A stretch of 64,000 bases of DNA from Arthrinium phaeospermum (GCA_006503535.1 QYRS01000002.1:2666001-2730000); one strand, 5' to 3'; shown: positions 22,620 through 34,198, numbered from the stretch's first letter. Translations and numbers: made by a program. Notes: generated from the sequence alone by a model not told the origin.

Positions 22620-23328
22620 ATTGGCGATGGTCCCGATGATTGATAACTAACAATAGCAACGCAGTCGCAAAACCTTGGGCGCGAAAACGTGGGAATTTCG
22701 AACGATTGAAGGCTTACTATGTGGTTTTGTGTCAGCTGCCAAGCCAACATTGGTATTGCATTGAGGCAGCCGTCGTATACCAGCCTATCGATAGTCCTCT
22801 GAGGCATGCTTACGCCAAGCCCCAGTTTTGAGCAAACTTCTCCGGCGTAGTAAGCGCCATCCCCTGCTCCACGTGTTGCCCTGCCAGGGCGACTTTTTAC
22901 GACACAAAGGAAAGTGGGGGAGAAGAAAAGGCAGAAATAAAAGAAAAGGCAAGAGAAGGGGGAAAAGAAGATAACAGAAGAAAGGGGGAAAGGGAAGAGG
23001 GTACTTCTAGGTCAGCCCCTTAAATTGTGTAAGTCGGGTATTCTTTCTAGTGAAAGAATAGCTTAGCCAATGGTCTATATTTAGTAACTACTATATGCTT
23101 AGTGTCTTACATACCGGGTAATTCTACTAACGGGAACGGATAAAGCCTAAAGTAAGCCTATCTCAACTATAATATAAGAAAGCTGCATCATCGAACTGGC
23201 ATAAGAAACGTATAGGGCCCTTGTTGCTTGCCTTCTCACTTTGGCAACCATATTGATCTAAATTAACACTCAAATTTCATTCTATACTCCATCTTCAGAC
23301 CAGACGACTGTCCCAAACACCAGCCATA
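22620..23328. other. Spacer with purine tract and AT-rich island
   Basis: It holds a purine-rich tract (22906-23001) followed by about 330 bp of AT-rich sequence rich in TA dinucleotides, which may be the relic of a repeat-induced-point-mutated element. No gene. Confidence 0.45.
22906..23001 (+). repeat. Purine-rich low-complexity tract
   Basis: 96 nt with only six pyrimidines on the plus strand (runs such as GGGGGAGAAGAAAAGG). It lies between two minus-strand genes, upstream of the membrane-protein gene. Confidence 0.8.
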
Positions 23329-26313
23329 CTACAAGATAGCAACAGTCTCCATATTGAGCGAACGGGCGGCCAGATCTGTCAGCATGCCCAACTTTAGACA
23401 TCTTTTCCGCAACAGAGGCTCATTGGCAACTGCCCGGCGTCTTCTATCCCCGTACTGCTGAATATGCAAAGCCTTCATTGCAGCTTTCAGAGAGGCCCGT
23501 GATTTGGGAACCTTCCAGTGCGCTTGCCATTCCACCGCGCCCTTCGTGTCCTGCAGATCAACACAGGCAAAGCATGGATTGCTCTCATCTACGCTACACC
23601 TTGGTGAAGAATTGCGACTGCTCGGTGTGGCGGAATCAAGGCCACTGTTGAAGCTCAACGGGGAGGGGGTTTCCAAGGGCGAACTCTTCGGTCTCGATCG
23701 GTTTCCCCCAGCACGACTGGACCTTTTGTGGCGTGACTTTGCTGGTCTGTAAAACTCCCCCAGTCGGCCTGTAACCTGGCCAAATAATCCATCCAGAAAC
23801 TGTCCCTTACAAGTCTTACTATTTGGTGGAGGGGATTCGGCCTCGAAGAGAGACGACGCTAAACCAGCGATATCCGCAATAGCATTCAGCCGGCATATCA
23901 GATTATCGGTCAAGTCCTCCCAAAGAGCAATGATCATGTCGATAGATCTATCCGCATGTAAATGGGAAGAGTCGCCGATGACTGGGTTTGCTCGGGTAGG
24001 CTTGTCTGGCTCCGAAGGCGGATGCTGCTTGTCGGCTAAGATGCTTTCGACGCCAAGCCATCGCTGTCGGATGGTATTGGCAATAATCCATGCGTTCCGG
24101 TGTGTTGATATCATTGCGGGGGAGACGTTGGGCTGAGAGGGCTCGTTCAAATCGCCCCATGCTTTCTTTTGACGCCAATATAAGACACATTCGATGAGCT
24201 GTGCCACCGAACCGTCATCGTCTTTCAAGAATCCACGATTTTGAACCCACTCGCGCATGATGCGATATGGACCACCGTATCTCTCCGAAAGGGCGAGATA
24301 CTGGTTATGAACTTCCTCCAGGTTCATCGCTCGGTAACAAATCAGGTAGGCGGAGCTGTTTGCGTATTGCCGTCGTCTAGCAGACACCAACGTTATGCCC
24401 TTGCTTCCAGAAGGATCAACATATAGCTCCCAGAGCTCACGGGTGCCGATAGACGACTTGCACCATTGTGATATGTGGTCATCGTACAAACAAATTGTCG
24501 TCAATGGACCTTGCCAGTATTTGAGGTCTCGTGGAAGCTCAGAGGATGCCATTGACCCCTGACTGTACTCATATAAAACGAGCATAGCATCCCCTACGAT
24601 GCGATAAGTGCCATCTACTTCCCCCTTTCTCAGATGGAAGAACTTTTGCTGCCTCCGCAGGACCGCCACCGTATCGTTCTCTGCATCCACAGGCTCAGAT
24701 GTTGTGACGACCATTTTCAACGAGTCGCCATTCTCTTCGCTGTAGATGGGGATCGTGCAGGTATTCCACGTGGTTTTCCGAAACAGGTGATATCCATATC
24801 TGAACACAATAGCAACTTCATGGATTAACGCGCCGGTAGGTCCATGGACCTTTGGGGCGTATAGCTGCGCTGATGGTGAAAGTATCGGTGAATTGTGCCC
24901 CTGTAGTCTCACAATACCCAAGCTGTCGCCCAAGTGAAGAACATTCACATCTTTCAGGACGTCCTCCCACTGATCAACTCGAACAAGAGGCTCGTTCTGA
25001 GTTTGGAGATTGCGGAATTGTTCCCAATCGTTCTCCTGCAGGCTCCCCCAATTTGGAACCCAGCTGGGTAAAGTTGACAACCGGGTGCCTCGGAGACAAA
25101 TGATATAGTGAAAGCTGGGATGTTGAAGGTAATATGTGGCCAAGCCAGTGCAAATCTGAGCATATGTAAGATCATAATCTGCCACCAATGCACCGTGTGT
25201 TTGATAATCCCTCACCAAACCTAGTAGAGCAAATATCTTATCGCGAGGATCTGACGACTCAGACTCTTTGGTGTCGACCAAGAGGCGTAGGAGACCTTCC
25301 GGACCTTCATACCGGCTTTCAGACTGGAAAGTCTCAATTTGCGTCTTGAAGCTGTCCATCCAGGCAGGTTTAACCGAAGAAGTATGTTTCAAGAGACGCA
25401 GGTCTGTTGAACGAGATCCGCATGTAACTTCAACCTGTGGAGCAGAAGTGATTTCTTGGATGATCCAGATCCGTCGAAAATAGGGCCGATGAAAAAGATT
25501 GTTAAGTGCATCTCCATGATAAAGGGGCTGCCCTGAGACAAGACCATGATCATCCTTTCCGGCTATCCCATTGACGCGATCAAGCGCTTGATCGCTTCCT
25601 GTCGTCGGTTCGCCTAGATCAATAACACAGCGTATAGACTTGGCGTATATCCTTCGCATCAGTGCGATCTGGCTGGACTTCTCCGAGTTGTTTAGCTGAT
25701 TGATACACACAGCATCAACCCAGATGGGCCTAACAATGTCTTCAAGCCGCAAGCGCCGTAGAGCTCGCGAGCAGCTTCTTGTGATAGGCATGACATCCCA
25801 AGCAGGCCCGATATACATACGCCTGTTCAAACTGGCATCTCCTGACTCGTCCGACCATGTGTATGATAAAGCTTCGTAATGAGGTCGACCATTGAGGTCC
25901 TGGACCTGCAGAAATCCGTGAAGTGGGTGGCCCCATCTTCGTGCAGGCGACAGCAGTAGGACTCGGATGTGATGCCGAGATGGCAAGGGCGGGAAGCCAT
26001 ATCGGGAGAGGTTTTCGAGGCGTCCGCTTTCCGATATTAGTTTAGACGGCCTCCCTAATTGTTTCGCCAAGGTTCCTGTTAGATCCGGTCCGCCATCCCG
26101 CAAAATACACTCCTGCGTGTATTTGACATTTGCAGGCCAGCTCAGATCGAGACAAGTTCGATCTACCGGTTCCTGCGACAATATTCGGAAGTTTCTATGA
26201 TCAGGCAAGGGCGATTGGTGTGAAATTGATTCTTCGCAGGCCTGGCAAGCCAAGTTGTCTTTCTGTGCGCGAACATTGGGCCGGGAGCAAGAGCCCAGGT
26301 GCCAATGAAGCAT
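23329..26313 (-). CDS. HET-domain (heterokaryon incompatibility) protein
   Basis: Large single-exon protein, 994 aa from ATG 26313. The frame is open further up but the first codons there are not ATG. The HET domain spans about residues 145-310 with the hallmark blocks HYEALSYTWSD, RPIWVDAVCINQ and a downstream RIWIIQEI. HET proteins mediate allorecognition in filamentous ascomycetes: meeting of incompatible alleles triggers death of the fused cells. The C-terminal region (about 450-994) has no recognised partner domain such as WD40, NACHT or ankyrin. It has a basic Ser/Arg-rich part near residue 910. Whether this copy acts in incompatibility is unknown. Confidence 0.88.
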   Translation of the reverse strand: MLHWHLGSCSRPNVRAQKDNLACQACEESISHQSPLPDHRNFRILSQEPVDRTCLDLSWPANVKYTQECILRDGGPDLTGTLAKQLGRPSKLISESGRLENLSRYGFPPLPSRHHIRVLLLSPARRWGHPLHGFLQVQDLNGRPHYEALSYTWSDESGDASLNRRMYIGPAWDVMPITRSCSRALRRLRLEDIVRPIWVDAVCINQLNNSEKSSQIALMRRIYAKSIRCVIDLGEPTTGSDQALDRVNGIAGKDDHGLVSGQPLYHGDALNNLFHRPYFRRIWIIQEITSAPQVEVTCGSRSTDLRLLKHTSSVKPAWMDSFKTQIETFQSESRYEGPEGLLRLLVDTKESESSDPRDKIFALLGLVRDYQTHGALVADYDLTYAQICTGLATYYLQHPSFHYIICLRGTRLSTLPSWVPNWGSLQENDWEQFRNLQTQNEPLVRVDQWEDVLKDVNVLHLGDSLGIVRLQGHNSPILSPSAQLYAPKVHGPTGALIHEVAIVFRYGYHLFRKTTWNTCTIPIYSEENGDSLKMVVTTSEPVDAENDTVAVLRRQQKFFHLRKGEVDGTYRIVGDAMLVLYEYSQGSMASSELPRDLKYWQGPLTTICLYDDHISQWCKSSIGTRELWELYVDPSGSKGITLVSARRRQYANSSAYLICYRAMNLEEVHNQYLALSERYGGPYRIMREWVQNRGFLKDDDGSVAQLIECVLYWRQKKAWGDLNEPSQPNVSPAMISTHRNAWIIANTIRQRWLGVESILADKQHPPSEPDKPTRANPVIGDSSHLHADRSIDMIIALWEDLTDNLICRLNAIADIAGLASSLFEAESPPPNSKTCKGQFLDGLFGQVTGRLGEFYRPAKSRHKRSSRAGGNRSRPKSSPLETPSPLSFNSGLDSATPSSRNSSPRCSVDESNPCFACVDLQDTKGAVEWQAHWKVPKSRASLKAAMKALHIQQYGDRRRRAVANEPLLRKRCLKLGMLTDLAARSLNMETVAIL

Positions 26314-28900
26314 CGTAATGCGATTTCTGGCGGTTTGCCAGATTCTGGAAACAAGAGACCTTGATGAGTCGGGCCATCGATGCTTAGTTAATATTGGAAA
26401 GAGCTGATTATATGTGGTCGTCACTTATTTTAAGCATCGTTTACTCGTGTGGACGTTGGAGCGAGCCTCATGGCTGTCAGGCTCTGGCTGGGTTGCACTG
26501 CACTGCCTCCAATTGGTGTTGTCAAGCCAATGAACTGTGTCCAGATATCACGCCATCCATAGAAGTCCATTGGGGTGCATTTTCCTGCATTAGTGTCGTG
26601 CTGCGTCTTCTGTCTTTTGACACCATAGTGCTGTCAAACTTTGGAGGCCATGCCATTGCTTACTTGCAGGGGACAGCCCAAAGGCCAGAATGACCACTGA
26701 TACTCTGTTACCTTCCACGAGTCTCAAACAGTCTCTGGCGGTGTTGGGCTGTGTGCCTCCAATGCGAAAAGTTCGAGTGAGACGCGCATGGAGTATCCTT
26801 AAGCTACGCGATAACTGCGTAATCCATTAAGCGCAGAACGATTGGTGGCAAACACCCAATTGCAAGTAAGAGCCGACAAACATGCTTGGGGGTAATTGAT
26901 AATATCATCCTCAGATTGTATTCCGTCCGTTCCATATGAAGCCAGTTCAATTGTTCGCTGTTATACGATGGGGTTGGCTGAGGAAAGGAAGAATAAACAC
27001 GTGCGTTGGGTTAGGTACTGAGGAAGAACCGCGCGCGGGGCAGGGTAAGCTTGCTGACACTGGGCATGGGGGCTAAGCCCCAGGCGTTGGTAACGAGTGC
27101 CAAAGCTACAGTACTACTACATGTACCTAGAGATCTGCCACGGGACTTTTTAGATAGCGCAACATTCCAATTTTAGCAACAGCTTTGGAGGTATCCTGAG
27201 ATCGTAGTCAGTGGATTTTTGAACACACCATTGCTGACAAATCTACCAGGCGCCCAAGCAGGAAGCAACTACCGGACGGACCCCAGCTTTGGAGCTTAGC
27301 TGACGCACAAAACTGCAAGAAAGCCTGCTTTTGTCGGAGGATCTCCACGTGAAGTCTGCGCCCATGCTGCAGTGGTACGTATCGGAAAGGGCCAAGCCAG
27401 CAGCCCTACGGATTGAAACCCAAGTTCGTGGCCGCAACGTTCGAACTCCACCCAAGATGTTTCCTACTCATGGACTTGAAGGAGACGGTCAATCTTGGGT
27501 TCTGTGACGACTCCGACATTATCCTCTTAGTAAAGTATAGAATGGGGCATAGTTGAAGGAGAACCCGGAGACGCAGAGCATCTGCTACAGTGTCAGGCAA
27601 CGCGAGTGTAAGGAAGGCTAAGTGCCGACACTCTCATGAACGACGAATGTAAGTCGCGGATTGTTATCGGATGGTTATAAATAGAAATGAAATGTTCTGC
27701 TTACGATGCATTAACATCATTATTGTGTTACCCATAGCCCTGCAATCAGTATATCAGTTTTTAGGGTAGCATCGACGAAGCGCGGAGGCTGACAGCCTGT
27801 ACACCTTTTCGCCATGGTGGCTTATCATCAGATACAACCCACAGTCAACTGCCGCCCCCAACCATTTAGGCATCACTCGGCTGGACTGTAGACAGTATAC
27901 TTGATAGTCGTTCGAGACCACATTACCCACTACCGCCCTGTCAGCTATGTGTGTGCATACAGCACCGCAATAGTAGAAAGTTGCTTAAGCGACGCCTCTG
28001 GCATCTTCGGTGGAGTGCATGCTCATAATCATCATCACTGGTTGGCCAAAGTGTGTAGATAGATAAATGCTAGCAAGTACCCAACTCATAATTTTCGAGA
28101 GTTTTGCTCCTTCCATGAACACCCACTTCCTTGCATTCCTGTACGTGTGTATAGGTTCGCAATGCTTGTTTACGACCAAGATAACGGTTATCTGACTGAA
28201 TATACGTCGGAAATGGCCACTGATTATAACTGTGCTTCCTGTTTCTTCTCCAACTTTGATACTTGCAGCGACTGCTTTTCAAATGAGGCACACAGTCTTG
28301 AAAGAGACTTCCTTCTCCAAGGAAATGCCTGATGATATGCACAACAAGAGGTATGCATGTGTTGAAGCCAATGGGAAGAGGGATCAAAGACTTCTCCCTG
28401 ATGTTTAGCGGCTACAGCTCGTCATTAATGCTATATGGACACCAAGTTTAGTCTAGACAGATCAATTGAACATCATAGTAAGTTACTACAAGTACAAATC
28501 GGATAGATATAGGTGCGGGATTCCAGTGTCAATATATCCACGTGACATGGTCTACTACAAGTGTAATGCTTGGCGGGAGCTAGTGAAAGAAAAGGGGCGC
28601 AACCTACGGCTAGTTGTATCCCCCTCATACCTGCCTTCCTCCTTTGAAGATCAAGTGGCAGTTCCTGAAATCATGCATAAGGGTAGGAAATGCCTGATTG
28701 GCTCAAATTGGTAATGCATCTGCCCAGCTACCCCCGCCACTCCACCAAGGGAGAATGGTTCCAGGCAGCAACCACCTTCTGTCCATTTCACGGATTTCAA
28801 TGATTGGAACTCTGTCAACAACCCTGCCCGTCTTTTTACACATGTTGCAGCAAATCTCTCTTGTCAACAGGCAACGTTGGACAACGAAGTGCAAATCAGA
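26314..28900. other. Long gene-free spacer
   Basis: 2.6 kb between divergent genes with only short unsupported frames. The part at 27650-28560 is AT-rich. No RNA gene or intact repeat recognised. Confidence 0.45.
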
Positions 28901-29962
28901 ATGGCGGACAGCCCACAGGTTTCCCACAAGACCATCACAGCCGAATGTTTCTGCAAGGCCGTAAACTACGATCTGATCCTTCCCTCCTCAGCGCTCCCGA
29001 TCCAAGCATACTTCTGCCACTGCAGCCAATGTCGCTACATGCATGGCGCCATGTGTAGCACCCATGCACCACTTCCTCGCGGAGTCCATCCGCAGTTTGT
29101 GCTCCCCTCCAATCTTGAGGAATCAACAACTCTCTACAAGCAAGGGACGAGCAACAACGTCCATTTTTGTAAGACCTGCGGGGCTCACATGGGCGTCTTC
29201 GACACAGGTGGCGATCAATGGTACATATCTACCGCGTTATTTCCAAAGGATGAGGATGTCTTCATCCTGACCCAGCACGTCTTCACCCAGTCTGCGCCGT
29301 GCGGATTGCATGAATGGCTGCCGGGCATTGGCAATCGGGAACTGAAGGCATGGGATCCAAGTGACTACTCAGCAAAGATTGAGACCCCAAAGGCAGTTGT
29401 AGGGGATGATGGAGCAGATCGACTTCTGGCTGAGTGCCACTGCCGCAGCATATCATTCTTGATTGGCCGGCCCGCAGGTGATGTTTTGAAAGACAGCCAC
29501 ATGAAGACATTCATATCTCCTGTCGACACCACAAAGTGGAAGGCGTGCTTGGATGCCTGCAACGACTGTCGCCTGGTCTCTGGCACTCACGTAAGTGCTT
29601 GGATGTACGTCCCTACCATGGTATGCGACCCGCGGAGAAGCGCAAAGCTGTCTACCTACTCGTCCTCGCCTGGGAAAACTCGTGGGTTCTGCGGCACATG
29701 CGGCGCCACTGTTTGCTTCGTGTACGATAGGCCAGGCGCTTCAGCCACAAAGGCTGTTTCGTGCATAGCAGTAGGGCTCCTACACGCACCGGATGGGGTA
29801 AGGGCGGATACATGGCTCACCTGGCGCACGGAAGAGGTGGGCTGGCTAGATACTGGCCGAGAGTACGACAGGGAATTGTACGAAAGCTTGAATACCGCCT
29901 ATCGAGCTTGGGGCGCTGTACAGCATGGCAGAGCTCTGGATTTCCGGCTCATCCAGTCCTGA
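28901..29962 (+). CDS. Tandem GFA/CENP-V-domain zinc protein
   Basis: Single exon, 353 aa, ATG 28901 (the frame extends upstream without another ATG). Two GFA-type domains: the first has C-F-C, FCHCSQC and FCKTCGAH; the second has C-H-C, CNDC and FCGTCGAT. Each matches the CxC...CxxC...CxxC zinc ligands of the Gfa/CENP-V fold. The founding member was named for glutathione-dependent formaldehyde activation, but most fungal members have no proven substrate. A role in thiol or aldehyde detoxification is possible and not shown by the sequence. Confidence 0.88.
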   Translation: MADSPQVSHKTITAECFCKAVNYDLILPSSALPIQAYFCHCSQCRYMHGAMCSTHAPLPRGVHPQFVLPSNLEESTTLYKQGTSNNVHFCKTCGAHMGVFDTGGDQWYISTALFPKDEDVFILTQHVFTQSAPCGLHEWLPGIGNRELKAWDPSDYSAKIETPKAVVGDDGADRLLAECHCRSISFLIGRPAGDVLKDSHMKTFISPVDTTKWKACLDACNDCRLVSGTHVSAWMYVPTMVCDPRRSAKLSTYSSSPGKTRGFCGTCGATVCFVYDRPGASATKAVSCIAVGLLHAPDGVRADTWLTWRTEEVGWLDTGREYDRELYESLNTAYRAWGAVQHGRALDFRLIQS

Positions 29963-30691
29963 GTGTAAACATACGTACCTTAGGTACACACAAGGCTCTC
30001 TACCCCCTTTCCACAGGTGAGATGCATTAACCTATATCTTAGGCACTTGATCATCCTCTCTGTGGAGGTAGCTTGAAAAGGAGAAGTAAGGAAACGAGAT
30101 GCTGGCAGACGAATGGTCGCATGACAAAGCCAACAGCGGGCTGCTCGTTTTCAACGCTCTGGAGAACTCGAGTGACATCGAATGGTCCGCGTTCCACTAC
30201 CGCGACACCTGGTGCTATCGCAGCCACGATCTGCCCACCAGTGCTCAGCTCTTCATGCAGGAGGACCCGCGGCGTCGGAAGTTCGTTGAACGGAAGGTAG
30301 CAAAAGGTGTCGCATATGAAGCGGGATTGGAACAAAGCCGCTCCGTATCAGCAAGCGAGCTCGGGCAAAGATGCCTCCTTTGTTTCTAAGAGCATATTCA
30401 TGCCTAGGCAGGGATGCAACAAGGATGGAAAAAGGAGACAAAGCCACTCCTCCGGTGAATCTCTGCGCTAAAAGAGATACTAAGGTATTGTTTGTGAACA
30501 ATCTTCTTGTTATTCTTTGGAGTTGTTTTCTCCGGGGTTGTTCATAGAGCTTTTGTGGGGGCGGGGGGTTCTCAGCCAGGTATATATATAGGGACATATA
30601 CGCACTCAGTTTTCTAACCACCAACTCATCCCAAGAAAAGATCTCGAACACAATTCACATACAACTTCAATCTCACCACAACAACGCGAAA
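29963..30691. other. Spacer with promoter
   Basis: About 730 bp. A 96-codon open frame at 30099-30389 (plus) has no recognisable domain. The downstream half is the promoter and leader of the next gene, with a TATA box and a CA-rich leader. Confidence 0.45.
30581..30590 (+). promoter_or_regulatory. Probable TATA box
   Basis: TATATATATA about 100 bp before ATG 30692, followed by a CA/CAA-rich leader typical of strongly expressed fungal genes. Confidence 0.55.
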
Positions 30692-31792
30692 ATGTCTGCC
30701 TCAGCTTCTCCCTCCAAGCAGCAGTCCCCGACTGGTTCCCAGCAGCAGTCCCCGACTGCTCCTATCCCGCCACCTCCGACTCCCCTCCTTGAGAAGGGCC
30801 AGACTCCCCACCCCAAGACAGCCCCAGCTCCCCACCCCGAGACAGCCCCAGCTCCCACACATGAGACGGCCCCGGGTTCTCCAAAGAAGTCTGATGAGGA
30901 AGCCGAAACCGCCTCGGGTGAAACGGCCGATACTTCGGACACTACTGAAGCTTCCAAGGAAGTTCCAAGGGAGCAGTGGGACTTTCACGATAGCTCGGTA
31001 AAATTACCCGAGGGAATCCCGTATATCCCGTTCTATGGCCAGAAGAGAAGCAGTAGCTGGCGAGAGACCTCGCGAGAGGTCTCGCTAAAGAATGACGAGA
31101 ACAAGACGGTTGAGACGAAGACGGTTCGCCTGAACTGGGTCTGCAAATACCCACAGGATAGCAACAACAACACGGACGACCACGAGGCGGGCAACCCGAT
31201 CGAGGCCATGGTCGCCGGGTTGGCTGCGTTTTGGGGCTTCGAATACGTCTGGGTAATCCGCGCGCCCGTGAACCCGACGCCCAATATCGGACCCGGCATC
31301 CTGGGCAGCAACGATCCGGCGACGGCCCAGTGGTCCGTCGGGGTCTGTTTCGGCGCCGACGAGAAGACGTGCCAGGTCTACGGCAACATCTACGTCGCCC
31401 TTCACCATGTCAACGAGAACAACAACAGAGTCATCAGTGGCGCCAGGGGCATACAGGACCTGCCTGAGGAGGTGCGCCCGACGGTCGTCCCCGGAGGCCG
31501 GGTCTTTGACCTCTGGGTGGCCAACGAGACCAACATGCCCCGCCCCTTTGCGGCCAAGGAGAAGAAGCAGCGCAAGAAGAAGGGCGCGGCCAAGGCCGGG
31601 ACCAACGACAACAACAAGGCCTTGCAGCCCGGCGCCAATCCCGAGAACCGGATCTCGAAGTCGGCGGCCCGGAGGGCTCGACAGAAAGCGAACAAGGCTA
31701 ATGCGCAACAGCAGGGCGAGAAGGACGTTCAGAGATTTTTTGCGGAGTTCCATGGGGGTGGTGACTGCAACATCAACTTCAAGTCTTTGTAG
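30692..31792 (+). CDS. Uncharacterised protein with Pro-rich repeats and basic tail
   Basis: Single exon, 366 aa, not recognised. The N-terminal 90 residues repeat short Pro/Gln/Thr units (QQSPTGS, QQQSPTAP; then TPHPKTAPAP, APHPETAPAP, APTHETAP). Residues about 95-290 form a folded-looking block with conserved-type aromatics (WDFHDSSVKLPEGIPYIPFYG, then AAFWGFEYVWVIRAP). The tail is Lys/Ala/Asn-rich (KEKKQRKKKGAAK, then SAARRARQKANKAN), which may bind nucleic acid or act as a nuclear signal. The TATA box and leader suggest good expression. Probably lineage-specific. Confidence 0.72.
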   Translation: MSASASPSKQQSPTGSQQQSPTAPIPPPPTPLLEKGQTPHPKTAPAPHPETAPAPTHETAPGSPKKSDEEAETASGETADTSDTTEASKEVPREQWDFHDSSVKLPEGIPYIPFYGQKRSSSWRETSREVSLKNDENKTVETKTVRLNWVCKYPQDSNNNTDDHEAGNPIEAMVAGLAAFWGFEYVWVIRAPVNPTPNIGPGILGSNDPATAQWSVGVCFGADEKTCQVYGNIYVALHHVNENNNRVISGARGIQDLPEEVRPTVVPGGRVFDLWVANETNMPRPFAAKEKKQRKKKGAAKAGTNDNNKALQPGANPENRISKSAARRARQKANKANAQQQGEKDVQRFFAEFHGGGDCNINFKSL

Positions 31793-31957
31793 AGTTGCCA
31801 TACGTTTCCTTGGACACCCGTCGTAGTAGTAGTAGAGTGATAGAATCCCAGTAGTATCCATTATAGAATTCCCATTTCCTTCCTAATACATTGCCCCCAT
31901 AGCTTGTGCAAACTACTTAGTCCCCAAGGGGCCACGCAGCTACATTACTGACCTGGC

Positions 31958-34091
31958 TTACGAAGTCTCTCCATGTCTATCCTTGATAATATCCGCCGCC
32001 TTCTCCGCGACGGCGTACACGGTTGACTGCAGATGCGTACCCGGGATGAGCGGCATGACGGAGGCGTCAACGACCGCGAGCCGACGCACGCCGTGCACGA
32101 GCAGGTCGGCCCCGACGCAGCCCCCCAGCTCCTTGGGCATCATGGCGCAGGTGCCGCTCGGATGTGAGTTGGACGGCTTGATCAGCCCGCCCGCCACCAG
32201 CGCCTCCCAGAGCTCCTCGTCCGTCTGCGTCGCGGGCCCGCCCGGGCTGATCTCGACGGCGCCGTAGCCGGCCAGGAGCGGTGAGGTGCGGTATAGGTCT
32301 CGTAGCCAGCGCAGGGCGGCCACGACGACGGCGCGGTCCGCGGGGTGGGCGAAGGCTTGGTATTGCACGACGGGGGCTGATTCGGCCGTGTTTGTTACAC
32401 TACCGGAAGATGATGGGGCCAAGGTGACAGTCCCGCGGGACAATGGCTTGTTTAATCCACTGGTACCGAACCCGGCGGCCGTAAAGGGGAACTCGATGGC
32501 AGCGGCATCGAAACCCCCAAGGTGCCGTCGCAGGATTGCACGCTGAGCGCGGAAACCCGCCAAGAGCTCAGGGGAAGACCGGTAGACGGCAGGCAGGGCC
32601 TCCTCCTCGTCCTCGTCCCGCTCTCTCTCGCCGCCAACCGCAACGGAGTCCATGATAGCCGCAAAAGCAGCGGCGCCCGTAAAGTTGCGCAGCGGCAGGA
32701 ACGCGGCCGTGTTGCTGAAGGCGACGGTGTAGGGCCCGGTGCCGTGGGCCTCGTACTCTTCCCACGCGCTGGCGTTGTAGCTCGCGTTGGCGGCCAGCGT
32801 GCCCGGGTTCGGGAACGCGAGCCCGCCCGTCAGGTTCCACGCGCCGAACACCTGCGGGTGGTCCTGGAAGTTGGCCCCGACGGCGGGCAGGTCGAGGCGC
32901 AGGGGCACGCCGGCGGCCTCGAGCACGGCGCGCGGGCCCACGCCGCTCAGCTGCAGCAGCTTGGGCGTCGAGATGGCGCCCGCGGCTAGGATGACTTCCT
33001 TGGTCGCGCGGACCTCGAACGTGGTATCGTTGTTAACGCTGCTGCCCAAGCGCGAGGTCACGCTGACGCCAGTGGCGGCCAGGTTGTCGTCCAGCAGGAT
33101 CTTGTTCACCGTGTGGCCGGTCACTAGGTGCAGGTTCAGACGGGTGTTGGCGATGGGGTCGTAATAGGCAGCGCGAGCATGAGACCGCGTACCCGTACGC
33201 GTGTCGAGGGTGTTGGGTGCCCAAAGCAACCCGACGGCACCCCCAGTCGCAGGGTTGTGAGGAGTCGCCACGCCGTACGCGTTCAGGGCGGCCGTCATGT
33301 TCTTCAGGTCTGGGAACATGGTGCTGGGGAAGCCGACATGGAGCGGCCCGTCGGAATAACCTGCAGGGTCGATCTGCATGCCGTACTCGCGGACATGCTC
33401 CGGAGACACCGGGCCCAGCGTCGAGCTTTTGCGGAAGTAGGGCAGGAGCCCATCAAAACCCCAGCCTTCGTTGCCGAGCTCCTCCCAGGCGTCGTAGTCG
33501 GTTTTGGCGCCACGGTCCGCAAACTACCCAGGGAGTCAGTATTATGTTAAGTCCGGGTGCGGGAGCAAAGAGGTCCTCGTTTTGTCTTCTTACCATTCCG
33601 TTCACGACTGAGCCACCCCCGACCACGTCGGCCATCCGCACAGGGTGTCGGTAATTGCCAAGATGCTCGAGCGGCGCCGAGGTCACGTTCCAGAAATCAA
33701 CCCCCAGATTCGGAAACTTGGCTGTGGCGCGCGGGATCTTGGTGTTCGGGTTGTCGTTGATATATCCATGCTCAATCACGAGCACACTCTCTGCACTTGG
33801 TTAGCGTAACCATTCTTATCCATTCCCACACACCTATCATAACTCGGCGAGGGATATACGCCCGAGTCTCGTCAAGGCAATAGAACGGGTTAAAAGGTCT
33901 TCGCACGTACTATTTGGGTCTTCAGACAGTCGATTTGCGACGACGAGCCCGGAAGTTCCGCCACCAATAACTATGTAGTCATAGGACTCCTGTATATCTC
34001 TGTTGTCAGATGATATGGCTGCAGTGGCGTGACCTGATAGTAGCCATAATGCGAGCAGGCCGCGTAGCCCATTGCTCAAGGCCCGACTCAT
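31958..34091 (-). CDS. Secreted GMC oxidoreductase (FAD)
   Basis: Three exons: 33911-34091, 33594-33790 and 31958-33523. The introns are 33791-33910 (GTACGT) and 33524-33593 (GTAAGA), and the phases agree, giving 647 aa. A signal peptide (LRGLLALWLLSGHATA) is followed by the FAD-binding YIVIGGGTSGLVVANRL and NKSVLVIEHG, which is split by intron 1. Later come VVGGGSVVNGM, the second GMC signature AGAISTPKLLQLSGVG, and the C-terminal active-site region SNSHPSGTCAM with the second catalytic His in GTHLQST. It belongs to the glucose-methanol-choline family (AA3-like), which oxidises alcohols, sugars or aryl alcohols and can yield H2O2. The substrate cannot be told. N-glycosylation sites fit secretion. 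Confidence 0.93.
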
Positions 34092-34198
34092 CTTGGCCAA
34101 ACAACCAAGGTACAAGAATGCAATAGAAAAGGATCAAAGAGCAGCACACCCGATAAACAAAATCTCTCAATTCTACTACCGCGCAGCAGCACTCGCTC

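Noticed and set aside
30099..30389. 96-codon plus-strand frame
   Set aside because: Readable protein but no family, promoter or second exon; left as possible only.
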